Positions 33,990 to 44,986 of a DNA stretch of 64,000 nucleotides are shown one piece after another (positions within the stretch are counted from its first letter, which is position 1; the number at the start of each line of letters is the position of its first letter). Both the position numbers and the translations under genes were made by a program. The notes beneath the pieces are model-generated. The model did not search any database. It was not told the origin of the DNA and saw only the letters and a list, made by a program, of their open reading frames with translations. This DNA comes from Dipteris shenzhenensis (lineage: Eukaryota; Polypodiophyta; Polypodiopsida; Gleicheniales): assembly GCA_047967505.1 (NCBI GenBank), contig CM106540.1. The stretch is one strand, 5' to 3'.

Positions 33990-34402
33990 AGAAAGCATGA
34001 GCCCATGCTACCACTATAACTGCCTTACCATTTGTAGCGGGGAGGGCGATAGCTTCGGCCCACTTAGTGACATACTGAGTGGCTACCAAAAGATACTTCT
34101 TTTTGCAGGCAGTCATGGGTAGGGGCCCAACAAAATCTATTCCCCACTTCTAAAACGGATGGATGGACATCACTGGGTGATGTTGCCCAGAACGCAAATC
34201 CTTCCTACCAAAGAATTGGCATGGTTCACAAGTTTTGTAATACATAGTGACATCCTTGAACAAGGTCGGCCAGTAGTACCCAGCATGTGATATCTTCTTA
34301 GCTGTATAGTCACCAACATAATGGCCTCCACAAAATTCATCATGATAATGCTTCAATACCTTAGGTACTTCATCTGCATCAATGGCCCGTCTTAGTACCC
34401 CA
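33990..34402 (-). pseudogene. Integrase zinc-binding fragment of element F beyond element E
   Basis: The minus-strand reading contains the H2C2 zinc-binding pattern (HYHDEFCGGHY...YKTCEPCQ) and, after a stop, [10 protein letters not shown] and [10 protein letters not shown], the start of a gypsy integrase core. The D-D-E catalytic core beyond that is missing. Removing E and one target copy joins this fragment to 39992-40274 in frame. Confidence 0.8.
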
Positions 34403-34757
34403 TGTGAAGATTGTGGGAGAGAGGGAAGGAGTCTCACTTGAGGCTTTCTCACAATCACAATGGGGGAATACACACAAAGGTGGAGGCTGAAAACAGTTTT
34501 CCTCTTCTTAGTTGTGAAAGCCAAAAGAACTCTAGTACAAAGAAATAGAAGAACCCTATATGTGGGTCTCAAAACCAAACTCAACTAACTAAGGTGGCAT
34601 ACTAACTGAGCCACAAACTAGAGTAGATAAGGATAGCTGTCATCCAGCTATTATTCGTGGGCGGTGTACCAACTGCATCTCCAGCTAAAACAGGTCGGTG
34701 ACATAAATGCACAACAGTCACCCTGGCATATCGCGAGTGGAGCTCGATATCTCAACA
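34403..34757 (-). repeat. 3' LTR of element E
   Basis: 355 bp. On the minus strand it starts TGTTGAGATATCG and ends CTTCACA. Element F target bases CCCCA lie directly left. Confidence 0.95.
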
Positions 34758-35593
34758 CTCCCCCTCGAGCTCAATCCCAATTCCTGCACACCAAGCAGGT
34801 CTCTGAACTTGCGCAGCTTCTCTGCGCCCAATGCTTTCATGAATATGTCAGCTACCTGATCCTCTGTGCTGACATAAACTAGATCAATAAGACCTAGTAA
34901 AACCTTCTCCCGCACATAGTGATAATGCACCTCAATGTGCTTTGTTCTGGCATGAAAGACTGGGTTCTTTGCCAAGTGTATACTGCTCATGTTGTCACAA
35001 TAAATGACAACAGGCCCATCTGTAGACTGATGCATATCATAGAGTAGCTTATGCAACCAAGCTACCTCACATGCAACCATTGCTGCACCGCTGTACTCAG
35101 CCTCTGTACTCGATAAGGCAACTGTAGGCTATTTCTTGCTGCTCCAAGTGACTGCAGCACTCCCAAAAGAGAACACATATCCATTGGTAGATCGTCTATC
35201 AGAAATGCTACCAGCCCAATCAGCATCAGTGTATCCATGCAACTGTATCTGAACCCCAGCCTCATAAAATAGTCCATACTACAATGTGGACTTCACATAC
35301 CTGAGTATGCGTCTAGCCGCATCCAAATGCGGTTTCCTTGGAGCCTGCATAAACTGACTTACCAACCCAACAGCATAGCTCAAATCTAGCCTGGTAATAG
35401 TCATGTAAATCAAACTTCCTACTATGCGTCTATACATAGTAGGGTCTTCCAGAAGCTCACCTGCATCTATGCTCAGCTTCACATTCTCCTCCAAAGGAAC
35501 TGAAATAGGCTTACAGCCTGTCATCCCATATTTGGACAGCATGTCCAATCCATACTGCCTCTGCAAGAGCTCTCTGCAAGAGCTGTATCCCAC
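34718..35593 (-). pseudogene. RT tail and RNase H of element E, two in-frame stops
   Basis: After the 13-bp duplication the pol continues as LLQRQYGLDMLSKYGM and CKPISVPLEENVKL, then meets a TAG near 35279 (context STL-stop-YGLF) and another TAG near 35130 (SSKK-stop-PTVALSSTEAEY). RNase H motifs DADWAGSISDRRST and STEAEYSGAA are readable around the stops. The last frame reads through the polypurine tract and ends inside the 3' LTR at 34718. Confidence 0.88.
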
Positions 35594-38500
35594 TTGGTGA
35601 TCTAATCACCTCAATGCCCAAGAAATAATGCAGCTCTCCCAAATCCTTCATCTCAAACTTCTGCCTCAATAGCATTTTCAGATGAAGGATATCTTCATCA
35701 CTATCACCTGTGATGATCAAATCATCAACATAAATGACCAGCAGCATAATCCCTTTCTTTGTTTTTCTCACATAGAGTGAGAAATCTGCCTTGGAAATCT
35801 GAAAGCCAATAGTGACAAGATACTGTCCTATCTTGTCAGACCATGCTCTAGGTGCTTGCTTCAAGCCATACAAGGCTTTCTTCAACCTGCAAACAAACTC
35901 AGGATGAGTAGCATGAACATAACCTGCTGGCTGCTCCATAAAGACCTCTTCTTGCAAATCACCATGCAAGAAGGCATTCTTTACATCCATCTGATGTAAA
36001 GACCATCCCTTTGATGCAGCCATAGCAATGGCTGCTCTTACGGTTGCCATCCTTGGAACCGGGCTGAAAGTTTCTTCATAATCAATGCCATATGTCTGTG
36101 CATACCCCTTGACAACTAATCTTGCCTTGTATCTATTCACAGAACCATCTGCATTGTGCTTGATCTTATAAACCCACTTACAACCAATTGCATTCTTGCC
36201 TTTAGGCAAAGGCACCAATTCCCATGTAGCATTAGCATCCAAGGCATCCATTTCTTCATCCATGGCTTTCTCCCATTTTGCATTTCCCATGGCTTGCTCA
36301 AAAGAAGTGGGTTCTGGTTCCTGTATCACTTTGACCATATAGGCATAGTGAATGGTTGTAAATCCATCATATTTCAGCCTATCCACAGGATACCTAACCC
36401 TGGTAGACCTGTGCAAAATAGGCTCACTTCCAGGTGCTCTCAAAACATCCCTGGTCTTCCTTACTCCAGGTGTAACAACAGAAGGAATACCCAACTCATC
36501 ATCAATGCTCTGTTCTGAGCCACTGGATTCACCATCCACATAAGAGTGACCTGCATTCACATCAAACATGGGCTGATCTACCTTCTCTTTTCCTTTTCGT
36601 GATACCTGCGTACCACTATCTGCATTGCTTTGAGGGGATTCTCCTGATCTCAATCTGCCTGTCCATGGCAAAGTATGTGAACCACTGGTAGATGACACTC
36701 CAAGTCCACTGATATTTTGTGATTGCTGCTGTGCATTCTGTGCAGCATTACCATTTTGTGCATCTACATCAATCATCACATTTACTGGTTTATACCAGCT
36801 GCTCATCTCATCAAAAACAACATCTTTGCTCACTGTGAACTTACGTGTAGAAGGGTTATAGCATCTATACCCTTTCTGCTGCAGAGAATAACTAATAAAG
36901 ACGCACTTCTCAGCTTTTGGATCCAACTTGGACCTCAACTCATCTGGCACATGGACATAAGCAATGCAACCAAAAATCTTCAAATGAGAAATATCTGGTT
37001 TCCTACCAGTATACATCTCCTCTGGCGTCATGCCATGTATTGCTGCAGTGGGAGTCCTGTTCATTATATAGACTGCTGTAGCAACTGCTTCAGCCCAATA
37101 ATAATCTGGTAGATCTTTTTCATTTAGCATAGCCCGAGACACCTCTCCAATATGCCTGTTTTTTCTTTCTGCAATTCCATTTTGCTGTGGGGTATGACTG
37201 CATGAATATTGCTGCTTTATACCATGCTCCTGCAAGAACCTTGCAAACTCATTTGAGAGGTACTCTCCCCCTCCATCTGACCTTAGGCATTTTATTTGCA
37301 GGCCTGTTTCTTTTTCAACCATAGCTTTGAAAGCTTTGAAGTGCCCAAACACTTCACTTTTCTTTTTCATAAAATACACCCACAGTTTTCTGCTGAAGTC
37401 ATCAATAAATGTGACAAAATAGTGACAGCCTCCAATAGATGCAGCTTTTGTAGTCCACACATCAGAGTGGATTAATTCCAATGGTTTTTTACTCTCTTGA
37501 ACATGCCTAGGAAAAGGTTTCCTTGCCTGTTTCCCAAATTGACAGGCTTCACAAATCTTGTGCATTTCTGCAACCTTGAATTTTGGCAATCCTGCAACAA
37601 TATTTTGGGCTTGCATTGATTTAAGTCGCTGTATATTAACATGACCAATGCGTTTGTGCCAGATATCAATATCTGCAACTACACCGGTCCCATGTGCAAA
37701 CATTGCTGCACTCAATTCAGGCATGTCTGCATCCAACGTAAACATCCTGCCCTTCTTCTTTCCTTTTGCTATCAAGCGACCATTATTTTTCATATCCTCA
37801 ACAAAGCATCCATGAGGATTAAATCTGACCTGCAAGCCCTGCTCAACCATCTGACCAACAGAAACCAGGTTCTTGGTGATGTTCGGGACATGAAATACAT
37901 CAGACAAGTATTTCTTTTTCCCATCCTGCATAGACAAAGGAATTTTGCCAATCTGCACAATAGGATGTGCAGTATCATCACCAGTCTCCACAAATCCTAG
38001 TTTTTCCATTTTTCTTGCATCCTGCATCCATTCAGCGTGACCTGTCATGTGGTTTGACGCACCCGAGTCAACATACCACACATCATTGCCTTCTTCTGCA
38101 CTTGTTACAGAATTTGTCATATGCTGCACCATAAACAAATGCTCATTTCTGTCATCACCCTGTCTACTAGAGGATGCATAATTGCCTTCCTGCAATTTTC
38201 CATTCATAATGTCATTCTGCTTTTTATAGCAGTCCTTAGCCATATGACCCATTTTGCCACAATAGTAGCATTCAATATTGCTGTTTGCATTTTGGCCTCT
38301 CTGCCATCCACCACGGCCTCTTTGGCTCCCCCTGCCTCTAGAGTTCCCACGTCCTCCTGCATAGGACTGGTTTTCTTGCATTTGCTGCATATTCTGATTT
38401 CTACCACGGCCTGCAGATCGGCCTCCTCTACCTCTGCCTCTACCTCTGCCAGCATTTGAGTAGAAGACAGTTTCTTTTGAAGTTCTTGCTGAAGAAGATG

Positions 38501-39095
38501 CACCCCCATTTCTCTGCTCTTCAGAAATTAGAAGAGCAATCAACTCCTCAAAATCAGGAAAGTTTTCACGGACGGCAATGGATGTCCGGAACTGTGCATA
38601 ATCCTTTCCTATACCATTCAAGGTCACAGAAACCAAATCGTCATCATCCACTGGCGACCCAATGGAAGCAGGTGCATCTGCAATTTTCTTCACTTTCATG
38701 TGGTAGTCATTTATGCTCAAATTTTCTCTCTGCACATTGTGCAACTCCTGTTTGAGTTGCATTTTCCTGGCTTGCGTATTTGTGCTATACATTTTTGCCA
38801 AAGTATCCCATGCCTCCTTTGGCGTATTTGCATCCTGAATATGCACAATCATGGAGTCCGAAATACTGATAGACAGCCAGTACATAACTTTCCTAGCTCT
38901 CTCATGCCATCCTTTGAATGCCTGCATTTCCTGTTGACTAGGAACATTAGGAAGAACAGGTTCTTCTTCATTTCCTGTAATGAATTCCCAATAGCCTTTT
39001 CCCATCAAGAAATTCGTCATTCTAAACTTCCATGCCTGGAAGTTGTTCTTGTCAAGCTTTTCAGTGACAATCTGTGAAAGAGAATCAGATGCCAT
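35511..39095 (-). CDS. Gag-pol polyprotein of element E, through most of RT, ending at a frameshift
   Basis: About 1,194 codons from the ATG at 39095; upstream codons are open but not ATG-initiated. Order: gag (LDKNNFQAWKFRMTNFL near the start), an arginine/glycine-rich stretch (GRGRGRGRGGRS, about residues 215-275), one CCHC knuckle CYYCGKMGHMAKDC, retropepsin WYVDSGASNHMTG, integrase HKRIGH...CEACQFGKQ with RSDGGGEY and NGIAERKNRHIGE, and reverse transcriptase KWVYKIK, MDVKNAFLHGDLQEE, YGLKQAPRAW and VIYVDDLIITG. The frame is lost at about 35565-35590, where 13 bp (AGCTCTTGCAGAG) are tandemly duplicated. The real continuation is in the frame of 35279-35593. Confidence 0.92.
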   Translation of the reverse strand: MASDSLSQIVTEKLDKNNFQAWKFRMTNFLMGKGYWEFITGNEEEPVLPNVPSQQEMQAFKGWHERARKVMYWLSISISDSMIVHIQDANTPKEAWDTLAKMYSTNTQARKMQLKQELHNVQRENLSINDYHMKVKKIADAPASIGSPVDDDDLVSVTLNGIGKDYAQFRTSIAVRENFPDFEELIALLISEEQRNGGASSSARTSKETVFYSNAGRGRGRGRGGRSAGRGRNQNMQQMQENQSYAGGRGNSRGRGSQRGRGGWQRGQNANSNIECYYCGKMGHMAKDCYKKQNDIMNGKLQEGNYASSSRQGDDRNEHLFMVQHMTNSVTSAEEGNDVWYVDSGASNHMTGHAEWMQDARKMEKLGFVETGDDTAHPIVQIGKIPLSMQDGKKKYLSDVFHVPNITKNLVSVGQMVEQGLQVRFNPHGCFVEDMKNNGRLIAKGKKKGRMFTLDADMPELSAAMFAHGTGVVADIDIWHKRIGHVNIQRLKSMQAQNIVAGLPKFKVAEMHKICEACQFGKQARKPFPRHVQESKKPLELIHSDVWTTKAASIGGCHYFVTFIDDFSRKLWVYFMKKKSEVFGHFKAFKAMVEKETGLQIKCLRSDGGGEYLSNEFARFLQEHGIKQQYSCSHTPQQNGIAERKNRHIGEVSRAMLNEKDLPDYYWAEAVATAVYIMNRTPTAAIHGMTPEEMYTGRKPDISHLKIFGCIAYVHVPDELRSKLDPKAEKCVFISYSLQQKGYRCYNPSTRKFTVSKDVVFDEMSSWYKPVNVMIDVDAQNGNAAQNAQQQSQNISGLGVSSTSGSHTLPWTGRLRSGESPQSNADSGTQVSRKGKEKVDQPMFDVNAGHSYVDGESSGSEQSIDDELGIPSVVTPGVRKTRDVLRAPGSEPILHRSTRVRYPVDRLKYDGFTTIHYAYMVKVIQEPEPTSFEQAMGNAKWEKAMDEEMDALDANATWELVPLPKGKNAIGCKWVYKIKHNADGSVNRYKARLVVKGYAQTYGIDYEETFSPVPRMATVRAAIAMAASKGWSLHQMDVKNAFLHGDLQEEVFMEQPAGYVHATHPEFVCRLKKALYGLKQAPRAWSDKIGQYLVTIGFQISKADFSLYVRKTKKGIMLLVIYVDDLIITGDSDEDILHLKMLLRQKFEMKDLGELHYFLGIEVIRSPSGIQLLQRALAEAVWIGHAVQIWDDRL

Positions 39096-39625
39096 TACAG
39101 AACACTGCAAAATATTCTGTCACTGCAAAAACACAACTTTTTGCCTCACACGGGCAGATCTGCAAAACTGACGAAAGTGGTATTTCACCACACAGTCACT
39201 TCCTAGTGACGATTTTGCATCAATAGGCAACAGGCATGAATCTGTAACTCCAATATCTCTGCACACAGGCATACGATGCAATTTTTGCGGCACCTTTCCA
39301 CCAACTAGCTGCGCAGTGGTCGCACAGCCAAAAACAGGGCCTTTTTCTGAGTGCCTGCGAAGAACTTCCGCCTTCAAAACGGGCCCTGAAACGGCCTCAA
39401 ATCAGAAGAATAAAGTCACCAAGGGCTTCGCCCTATCCCGCAGCATATACTGCGCTCTCGCCACACCGCGAAGGGCGTCTCAATCTGAAACAGTGCACTC
39501 CTGCACTTCTGGCTGTGCTACCTGCAGAGATTTGCTCCCAAACTCGAAATAGGAAAGCAACACTGGTCCTCTTACCAGGACACCATGAACTTGGCTTGCT
39601 TTCTTGAGCTCCTTACCACGAACAA
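39096..39625 (-). other. Leader of element E
   Basis: About 530 bp between primer site and gag ATG, less AT-rich than the surroundings. No long ATG-initiated frame is seen on the element's strand. Confidence 0.6.
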
Positions 39626-39638
39626 GGCTCTGATACCA

Positions 39639-39991
39639 TGTGAAGATTGTGGGAGAGAGGGAAGGAGTCTCACTTGAGGCTTTCTCACAATCACAATGGG
39701 GGAATACACACAAAGGTGGAGGCTGAAAACAGTTTTCCTCTTCTTAGTTGTGAAAGCCAAAAGAACTCTAGTACAAAGAAATAGAAGAACCCTATATGTG
39801 GGTCTCAAAACCAAACTCAACTAACTAAGGTGGCATACTAACTGAGCCACAAACTAGAGTAGATAAGGATAGCTGTCATCCAGCTATTATTCGTGGGCGG
39901 TGTACCAACCGCATCTCCAGCTAACAGGTCGGTGACATAAATGCACAACAGTCACCCTGGCATATCGCGAGTGGAGCTCGATATCTCAACA
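39639..39991 (-). repeat. 5' LTR of element E
   Basis: 353 bp, near-identical partner of 34403-34757, followed inward by the perfect Met-tRNA primer site. Confidence 0.95.
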
Positions 39992-40870
39992 CCCCATCCA
40001 TGCCTTGATGGTACAACACCCCATCAAAGAGAGTGTAGCGCCTACTATCTCTGCAGATCTTCCTTCTCTCATAGCTAGTAATTTCTGGAGGAAAGGAGAA
40101 AGCGGTCAGAAATCTATAGATACCACCATACCATGGATCCCCAACTTCTATGGCTGCTACAAGGGTAACATCGAGGCACTCCTCTAAATCAATCAAAGTT
40201 TTCTTCAAGTTGGAACAACCCACCTTTACGATTTTGAAAGAAAAATCATATTCTTGTAGAATTCTGCCAACCATTTGGCCAACTGGCCCATGGGATTTGG
40301 TGATTGAAGAACCTGCTTTGCAAGACCCTTGCTACAGATTATAATGAAGGACTTTCCATCCACATAATGCTTAAATTTCTCAATGCATAACACCAAAGAC
40401 AAGGCATGTTTGTCAGCCTCAGAGTAGCATCGTTCAGTTTTGAGCAATTGTCGAGAAGCAAATCGAACGAGATACATGAACCGATCCTCCCCTTGCTAGA
40501 GAAGAATACCTGCCAGAGTATGCTCACCAAACCTAGGATTGATATAGAAAGTCTTTGACCAATCAGGATTGCGTAGAATGGGTTCTGAAGCCAGAGCACT
40601 CTTGATTTGTATAAACCCATGATCACAATCCTCATCCCAAGAGAAATCAACCCCATCTTTTAATAGCATAGTCATGGGTGGCGTCAAAGTAGCATATTGA
40701 TCAATGAAGCGACGATAGTATCTTGCTAGATTGACAAATGAGCATACCTGACATTTGGTTGTTGGTGGGGAGAGCTTGAGGATAGCTTCTACCTTCTTGG
40801 GGTTAGGCTTGACGCCCTTGGATGAGACAATATGCCTTAGTACCTCCCTTGAGTGGCTCCAATGGTGCAT
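39992..40870 (-). pseudogene. RNase H and integrase-linker fragment of element F, frameshifted
   Basis: Consecutive overlapping minus-strand frames carry gypsy RT-RNase H motifs: HIVSSKGVKPNPKKVEAI, ARYYRRFIDQYATL, FASRQLLKTERCYSEADKHA and HYVDGKSFI, then the linker ending at CRDSRRYTLFDGVLYHQGMD. The acidic residue pattern of the RNase H active site is partly lost (FYINPRFGEHTLAG). The sequence stops at the target duplicate CCCCA of element E. Confidence 0.8.
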
Positions 40871-41811
40871 TTATTAGGGTTGAGGCTGCTATTTGCATCA
40901 TTAAGCCTTTGGAAGGCCAACCTAACCTTCATGATGTGCTCCTTATGTGCCGAGAATATATAGAAATCATCTAAAAACACCTCCAATAAAACCCCCAAAT
41001 AAGGAGCAAACACCATCTGCATAAATCTTTGAAAGGTAGCAGGAGCATTGGTGAGGCCAAATGGCATTACTTTGAATGCAAACGTCCCCCAAGGTGTGGC
41101 AAATGTGGTTTTAAGCACATCCTCCTCAGCAATTCTAATTTGATAAAACCCGGAGTAACCATCACAGAAAGTATACATCTCATGACCACTTACCTTCTCA
41201 AGAATGAGGTCTTGAAAGGGTAGAGGATGATGGTCCCTCTTGGTGGCTGCATTGAGTTTCTTATAATCCATGCAGACCTGCCACTTGTTGTTTTTCTTTG
41301 GGGTGACTACCACTAGTGAAAGCCATTTAGTATTGTGAACTGGAACAATAAACCCAGCTTCTACAAGCTTTTGCAACTCTGAGTGCAAAGCATCGGTCTA
41401 TAGGGGCCCCAATCTCTGATAGTTCTGAGCCACTGGCTTAGCATCAGGATTTAGCTCTATCTTGTGCTCTATCGCAATCACATGGCGAAGGTGGTGGTAG
41501 CTAGTTGCAAAGAGGTAAAGAAAATCTTTGAACATTTCTAGGAACTCATCTTTCTCACTCGAAGTGAGGTCAGGGGAAAGCATAGATTCAAGCTGTTGAG
41601 GACTAGCTCTTACCTTTTCTGCAGGTGGTGGGGTTGGAGACACCCCCATCATGTAAACTTCCTCCTCTGAGAACTCCTCCCCCCCATTTAATTCTTCCAT
41701 TGATTCAGACACCGAGGATGAGAGAGTATCACTGTCTTGCTCCTCTTCTTCTTCTGGTTCCGTGGCACCTGGTTGCACCAGAATCTTCTCCTTAGAAGTA
41801 CCAAAAGGCAT
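40837..41811 (-). pseudogene. Reverse transcriptase of element F, with stop
   Basis: 41398-41811 is an acidic linker (EPEEEEEQDSDT) leading into the RT N-terminus. A stop just below 41398 separates it from 40837-41388, which carries the RT core: GFIVPVHNTKWLS, QVCMDYKKLNAATKRDHHPLP, FCDGYSGFYQIRIAEED, MPFGLTNAPATFQRFM and the active-site box FLDDF (FxDD form). It lies between the protease fragment and the RNase H domain, as expected for gypsy. Confidence 0.85.
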
Positions 41812-41853
41812 GTGTCATGTCTTCCAATAGCTAAATGCATCACTCTTTCTCAA

Positions 41854-42066
41854 TCATGGTCTCTTGAGTATGGCTAGATAACTATTGCTTGTATCTTCGA
41901 TGTCCACCACATAGAAATTGATGGTGGCGGTCAACCCATTGACAGTGATGGGCAAATCCTCAATGACTCCCAGGGTGGCGAGTCGTCGACCATCTGCTAC
42001 CTTGATTCGAGTGGAGGAATGCCTTGTGCATTTCAAATTCAATTTCTTCATGATACGGGGCACCAT
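41854..42066 (-). pseudogene. Retropepsin-region fragment of element F
   Basis: About 70 codons with the plant gypsy pattern MVPRIMKKLNL, IKVADGRRLATLG and GLTATINFYVVDIEDTS, the part that follows the catalytic DSG in intact elements. The catalytic motif itself is not present. Upstream similarity ends near 42085. Confidence 0.7.
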
Positions 42067-42085
42067 GATATTAATTAAAATTCAG

Positions 42086-43014
42086 GTTTCCTTATAGATT
42101 TTTGTGTTCCCTAACTCTCTGCACTAAGATTTGATAACTATCAAATGCTATGATGGTGGACATAGTGTACCCATGGTGGATCTCATGAGCACTTACGATA
42201 ATGCAATTCATGATAATGATGGAGAAAATGCAAGTGGTCATAGACACTGATGGTCATGGATGTGACCCCAATGCACATGCAAGCAACACATGTAGGTAAT
42301 GTTTATGGAGGGAATGTATTTGGTATTGGCACACACCACTCAATGCCCATGATATGTTTCATGTTTCTCAAAGTTGATTAGGGGGTCCATCCTCTCTGGT
42401 TGCTTCAATGTGTCCTTAAGCTAGAATTGGCTACCCCACCTCTCTTAATTATGCTATTTTTCATAAACTTTCATCTAATTTATTTTTATTTGCACCATTT
42501 CACATGCTTAAAACTTTCCTTTACATGATTGGGGGTGAAATCACTGGTCATCAACCTCATCAACCTAGAGACCATTTTTTTCTATATCTTGATAATACAA
42601 TTTGACTCTTTCCTCCTTTTTTTTCCTAGAATTGCAATATCAACAGTTGTTTTTATAGCAAATTTTTGGCTATAAGGCCATGCCCTGTAAGTGATTCATG
42701 CCCCAAATATTCTTAAGATCTTTCAAATTACTCCTCAAGAAACTCCTTGATGTGTTTATGGATGATTCATGTATACACTCTACATGGAACACACACTTTC
42801 GAGAGATGTTTGAGAGATGTAGATACTATAGAATTTTCTTTAACCCACTCTAGTGCCGATTCAAAGTGACCCATGGAGCAATCCTAAACGATATAATATC
42901 CTCTTATGGAATTTCCATGGACCAATCCTAGATCATTTAGTATCTCGCTAACCAATTCTCATAGGTCTAAGGTTAGAATGATAATTGAGTTGTCACCCCT
43001 AAGGAACTACAAAG
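42086..43014. other. Intergenic, no feature recognised
   Basis: AT-rich, no long frame and no repeat recognised by eye. It lies between the truncated 5' edge of F and a second gypsy fragment. Confidence 0.4.
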
Positions 43015-43225
43015 GGGTACAAATTATTTATGGATCATGTGGGCTATGACAAGAGATTCATCCAAGATTTTGTCCATCTTGCCAAGCCACTTTACAAATT
43101 GCTAAGTGAGATTGCATGGATTGAAGAATATTCCAAAAACTCAAATGAGCACTAATGGAGGCTCCAACATTGCAAACTTATAATTGGAAGATAGAATTTC
43201 ATGTTCACAGTGATGGTTCTAATTA
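43015..43225 (+). pseudogene. Ty3/gypsy RT-RNase H connection relic
   Basis: The plus-strand reading contains GYDKRFIQDFVHLAKPLYKL, close to the conserved gypsy segment GYYRRFIxDFxxxAKPLxxL. It is followed across a stop and shifts by a degenerate WKIEFHVHSDGS-like stretch that corresponds to the start of RNase H. It is on the opposite strand to F, so it is a separate relic. Confidence 0.65.
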
Positions 43226-43283
43226 TTCTATCTGATAGAAGCCAAGAGAGTATAAGCTTTCAAAATGGTTCTAGGCTCGCTTC

Positions 43284-43296
43284 TTTTTTTTTTTTT
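43284..43296 (-). other. Poly(T) run, possible poly(A) tail of a minus-strand LINE
   Basis: Thirteen T on the plus strand, about 200 bp left of element C. The decayed LINE on the other side of C is also minus-strand, so this could be its 3' poly(A). The intervening 190 bp shows no recognisable LINE coding, so this stays tentative. Confidence 0.25.
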
Positions 43297-43486
43297 AAAA
43301 GATGCTTCTATTAATGCTTAAAAAAACCAACCATAAAAGTCAGCAATCCGAAAGGTGCTAATCATGGGAAAATAAACTTGGTTGCCAAAAAGAAACCATC
43401 CTATTTTTGAAGAACCTAGCTCATTGTGTAGGGAATCTCTAGAACGGGGGCTAATAACCAAGGTAGCAGACTATAATCTAGCGAAT

Positions 43487-43535
43487 TGTGGGGGTTAAAG
43501 GCCACTGTACCTTAACCCTGGTTATGTACAATACT

Positions 43536-43582
<47 letters not shown>

Positions 43583-43673
43583 GGATGAAATAGAAGATTA
43601 GGGTGTTCTGTACCCACCAAAACTTGTCTCTCAATCTCCCTCTCACCCTCTCAACTTCTGTTGTGTCCTCACA
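43487..43673 (+). repeat. 5' LTR of element C with expanded (CA)n(TA)n microsatellite
   Basis: 187 bp. About 43538-43582 is an AC run followed by an AT run; the 3' LTR has only a short ACACATATATATATA there. Confidence 0.93.
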
Positions 43674-44986
43674 ACTGGTATCAGAGCTTGGCAGTAGAGC
43701 CTTGCAGTAGTGAGAGCAACTCGGTACAGCCTCTAGCCCGGAGAGAGAGTGGTGCATCCCAAAGATCCTTGTTCAGCAAGAGGAGCTGTAGATTTTGGAG
43801 CTGCTATGCAGTTGGAGAGAAAGGGGAAAAATCCTCTTGGACATTTGTTTTGTTGGGTTGCAAAGTTGAAGGCATAGGATATAAGCAAATTTTCTCAGAC
43901 ACACATATGTAGTGGTGCAAATATCCGGAGTTAGAGACATAATTTTGACTTGAAGTCTTCGAGGAAGTTGTAGATTTAATTGAGAGCTACATTTTCACTT
44001 TAACATCTCTGTCATTCGAGTTTTCAGTGAAAAGTTACACCTCCTACAAAAAGTGACAAAATTCATTTCCTATGAGGATTTCGTGCGTTGGATCTCCATA
44101 TCCACGCCACCATTTATAGTTCTGACACTCCCAATGGATCCAGAGTGGTCCAAAACTTCTACTTGAGAAGCTGCTTTCAGTTTCGTGAACTTTTGAAGCT
44201 GTGGTGAATCTCTATCTACTCCGACGTCTTCATTTCGCCATTTCCCGTGTGAGTGGGATCTTAACATCCAGGCCTCCATTTGCAGAACTGTATGTCTCGT
44301 TGGATCCGAGACTTCCTCAAACATATGTCTACAAAGCTGCTTCCCATTCTGTGAAGAATTGAGGGAGTTGTGATTCTTTGTGTTTTTCCGTCATCTCTTT
44401 GAAGAAAATTTCTCAAAGTTTCCAAGACCTTCTTATTGATTGCCATGTGGCATTTTGGCTAAGGTTAAGTTTCCTAAGGTTCATTTTTGCAAGTAAATGC
44501 AAGGGTTGATTGGCCCTCACTCCATCCTTGGATGAGATTTTGGAGTTGTGGTGGCAGAAGAGAGATATTTGTAGATTGTCTTGCTGAGTTCGATTATGCA
44601 ATGACGCCCATGTTTTGAGACATCCCAGGTTCTACTTTTACTAGCGGTCATTGCCGTAAAGCCATGATTTCTTGGATATACCTTATGTAGATCACTCTAG
44701 TTGCAGTTTGAGCCATGTGCGCTCATTTGTGGTTTGCATTGGGTTGCAGTGGATGCTTTACATGCCATTTGGATGCATTGTGATCCTTGTTGGATGCACT
44801 GATAGGCCCAAATTGCCTTGTGGGATGCTTTATTGATGGACGTTTAGCACACAGATGCTATTTTATGCTGAGGGACAGCTATGAACTTTTGGATGAGACA
44901 TTATTGATGCTTATGCCCATGGATGGTGTTTATACTTGAGGCATTTGGCTCTTATTGTTGGCATTATATTTGCCATTGTTTTGTCA

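Larger units (their letters stand above)
34403..39991 (-). mobile_element. Young copia LTR retrotransposon E, nested in F
   Basis: 5,589 bp with LTRs at 34403-34757 (3') and 39639-39991 (5') and a perfect 5-bp target duplication CCCCA (34398-34402 and 39992-39996). The LTRs differ by one substitution and one 2-bp indel. The primer site TGGTATCAGAGCC (39626-39638, minus strand) abuts the 5' LTR exactly, and a polypurine tract GAGGGGGAG (34758-34766) abuts the 3' LTR. It is a different copia family from A, B and C, with a longer gag rich in RG repeats. The 3' pol carries a 13-bp duplication and two stops. Confidence 0.96.
33643..42085 (-). mobile_element. Ty3/gypsy retrotransposon remnant F, split by element E
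   Basis: Minus-strand remnant without visible LTRs. From high to low coordinates: a retropepsin-like C-terminal part (41854-42066), an acidic linker (41398-41811), reverse transcriptase (40837-41388), RNase H (about 40226-40870) and the integrase linker plus H2C2 zinc-binding region. The last is cut by E at 39991 and resumes at 34402, running to about 33990 where the integrase core is lost. Domain order RT-RNaseH-IN identifies gypsy. Gag, most of protease and the integrase catalytic core are missing. 33643-33990 is too decayed to assign. Confidence 0.85.
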
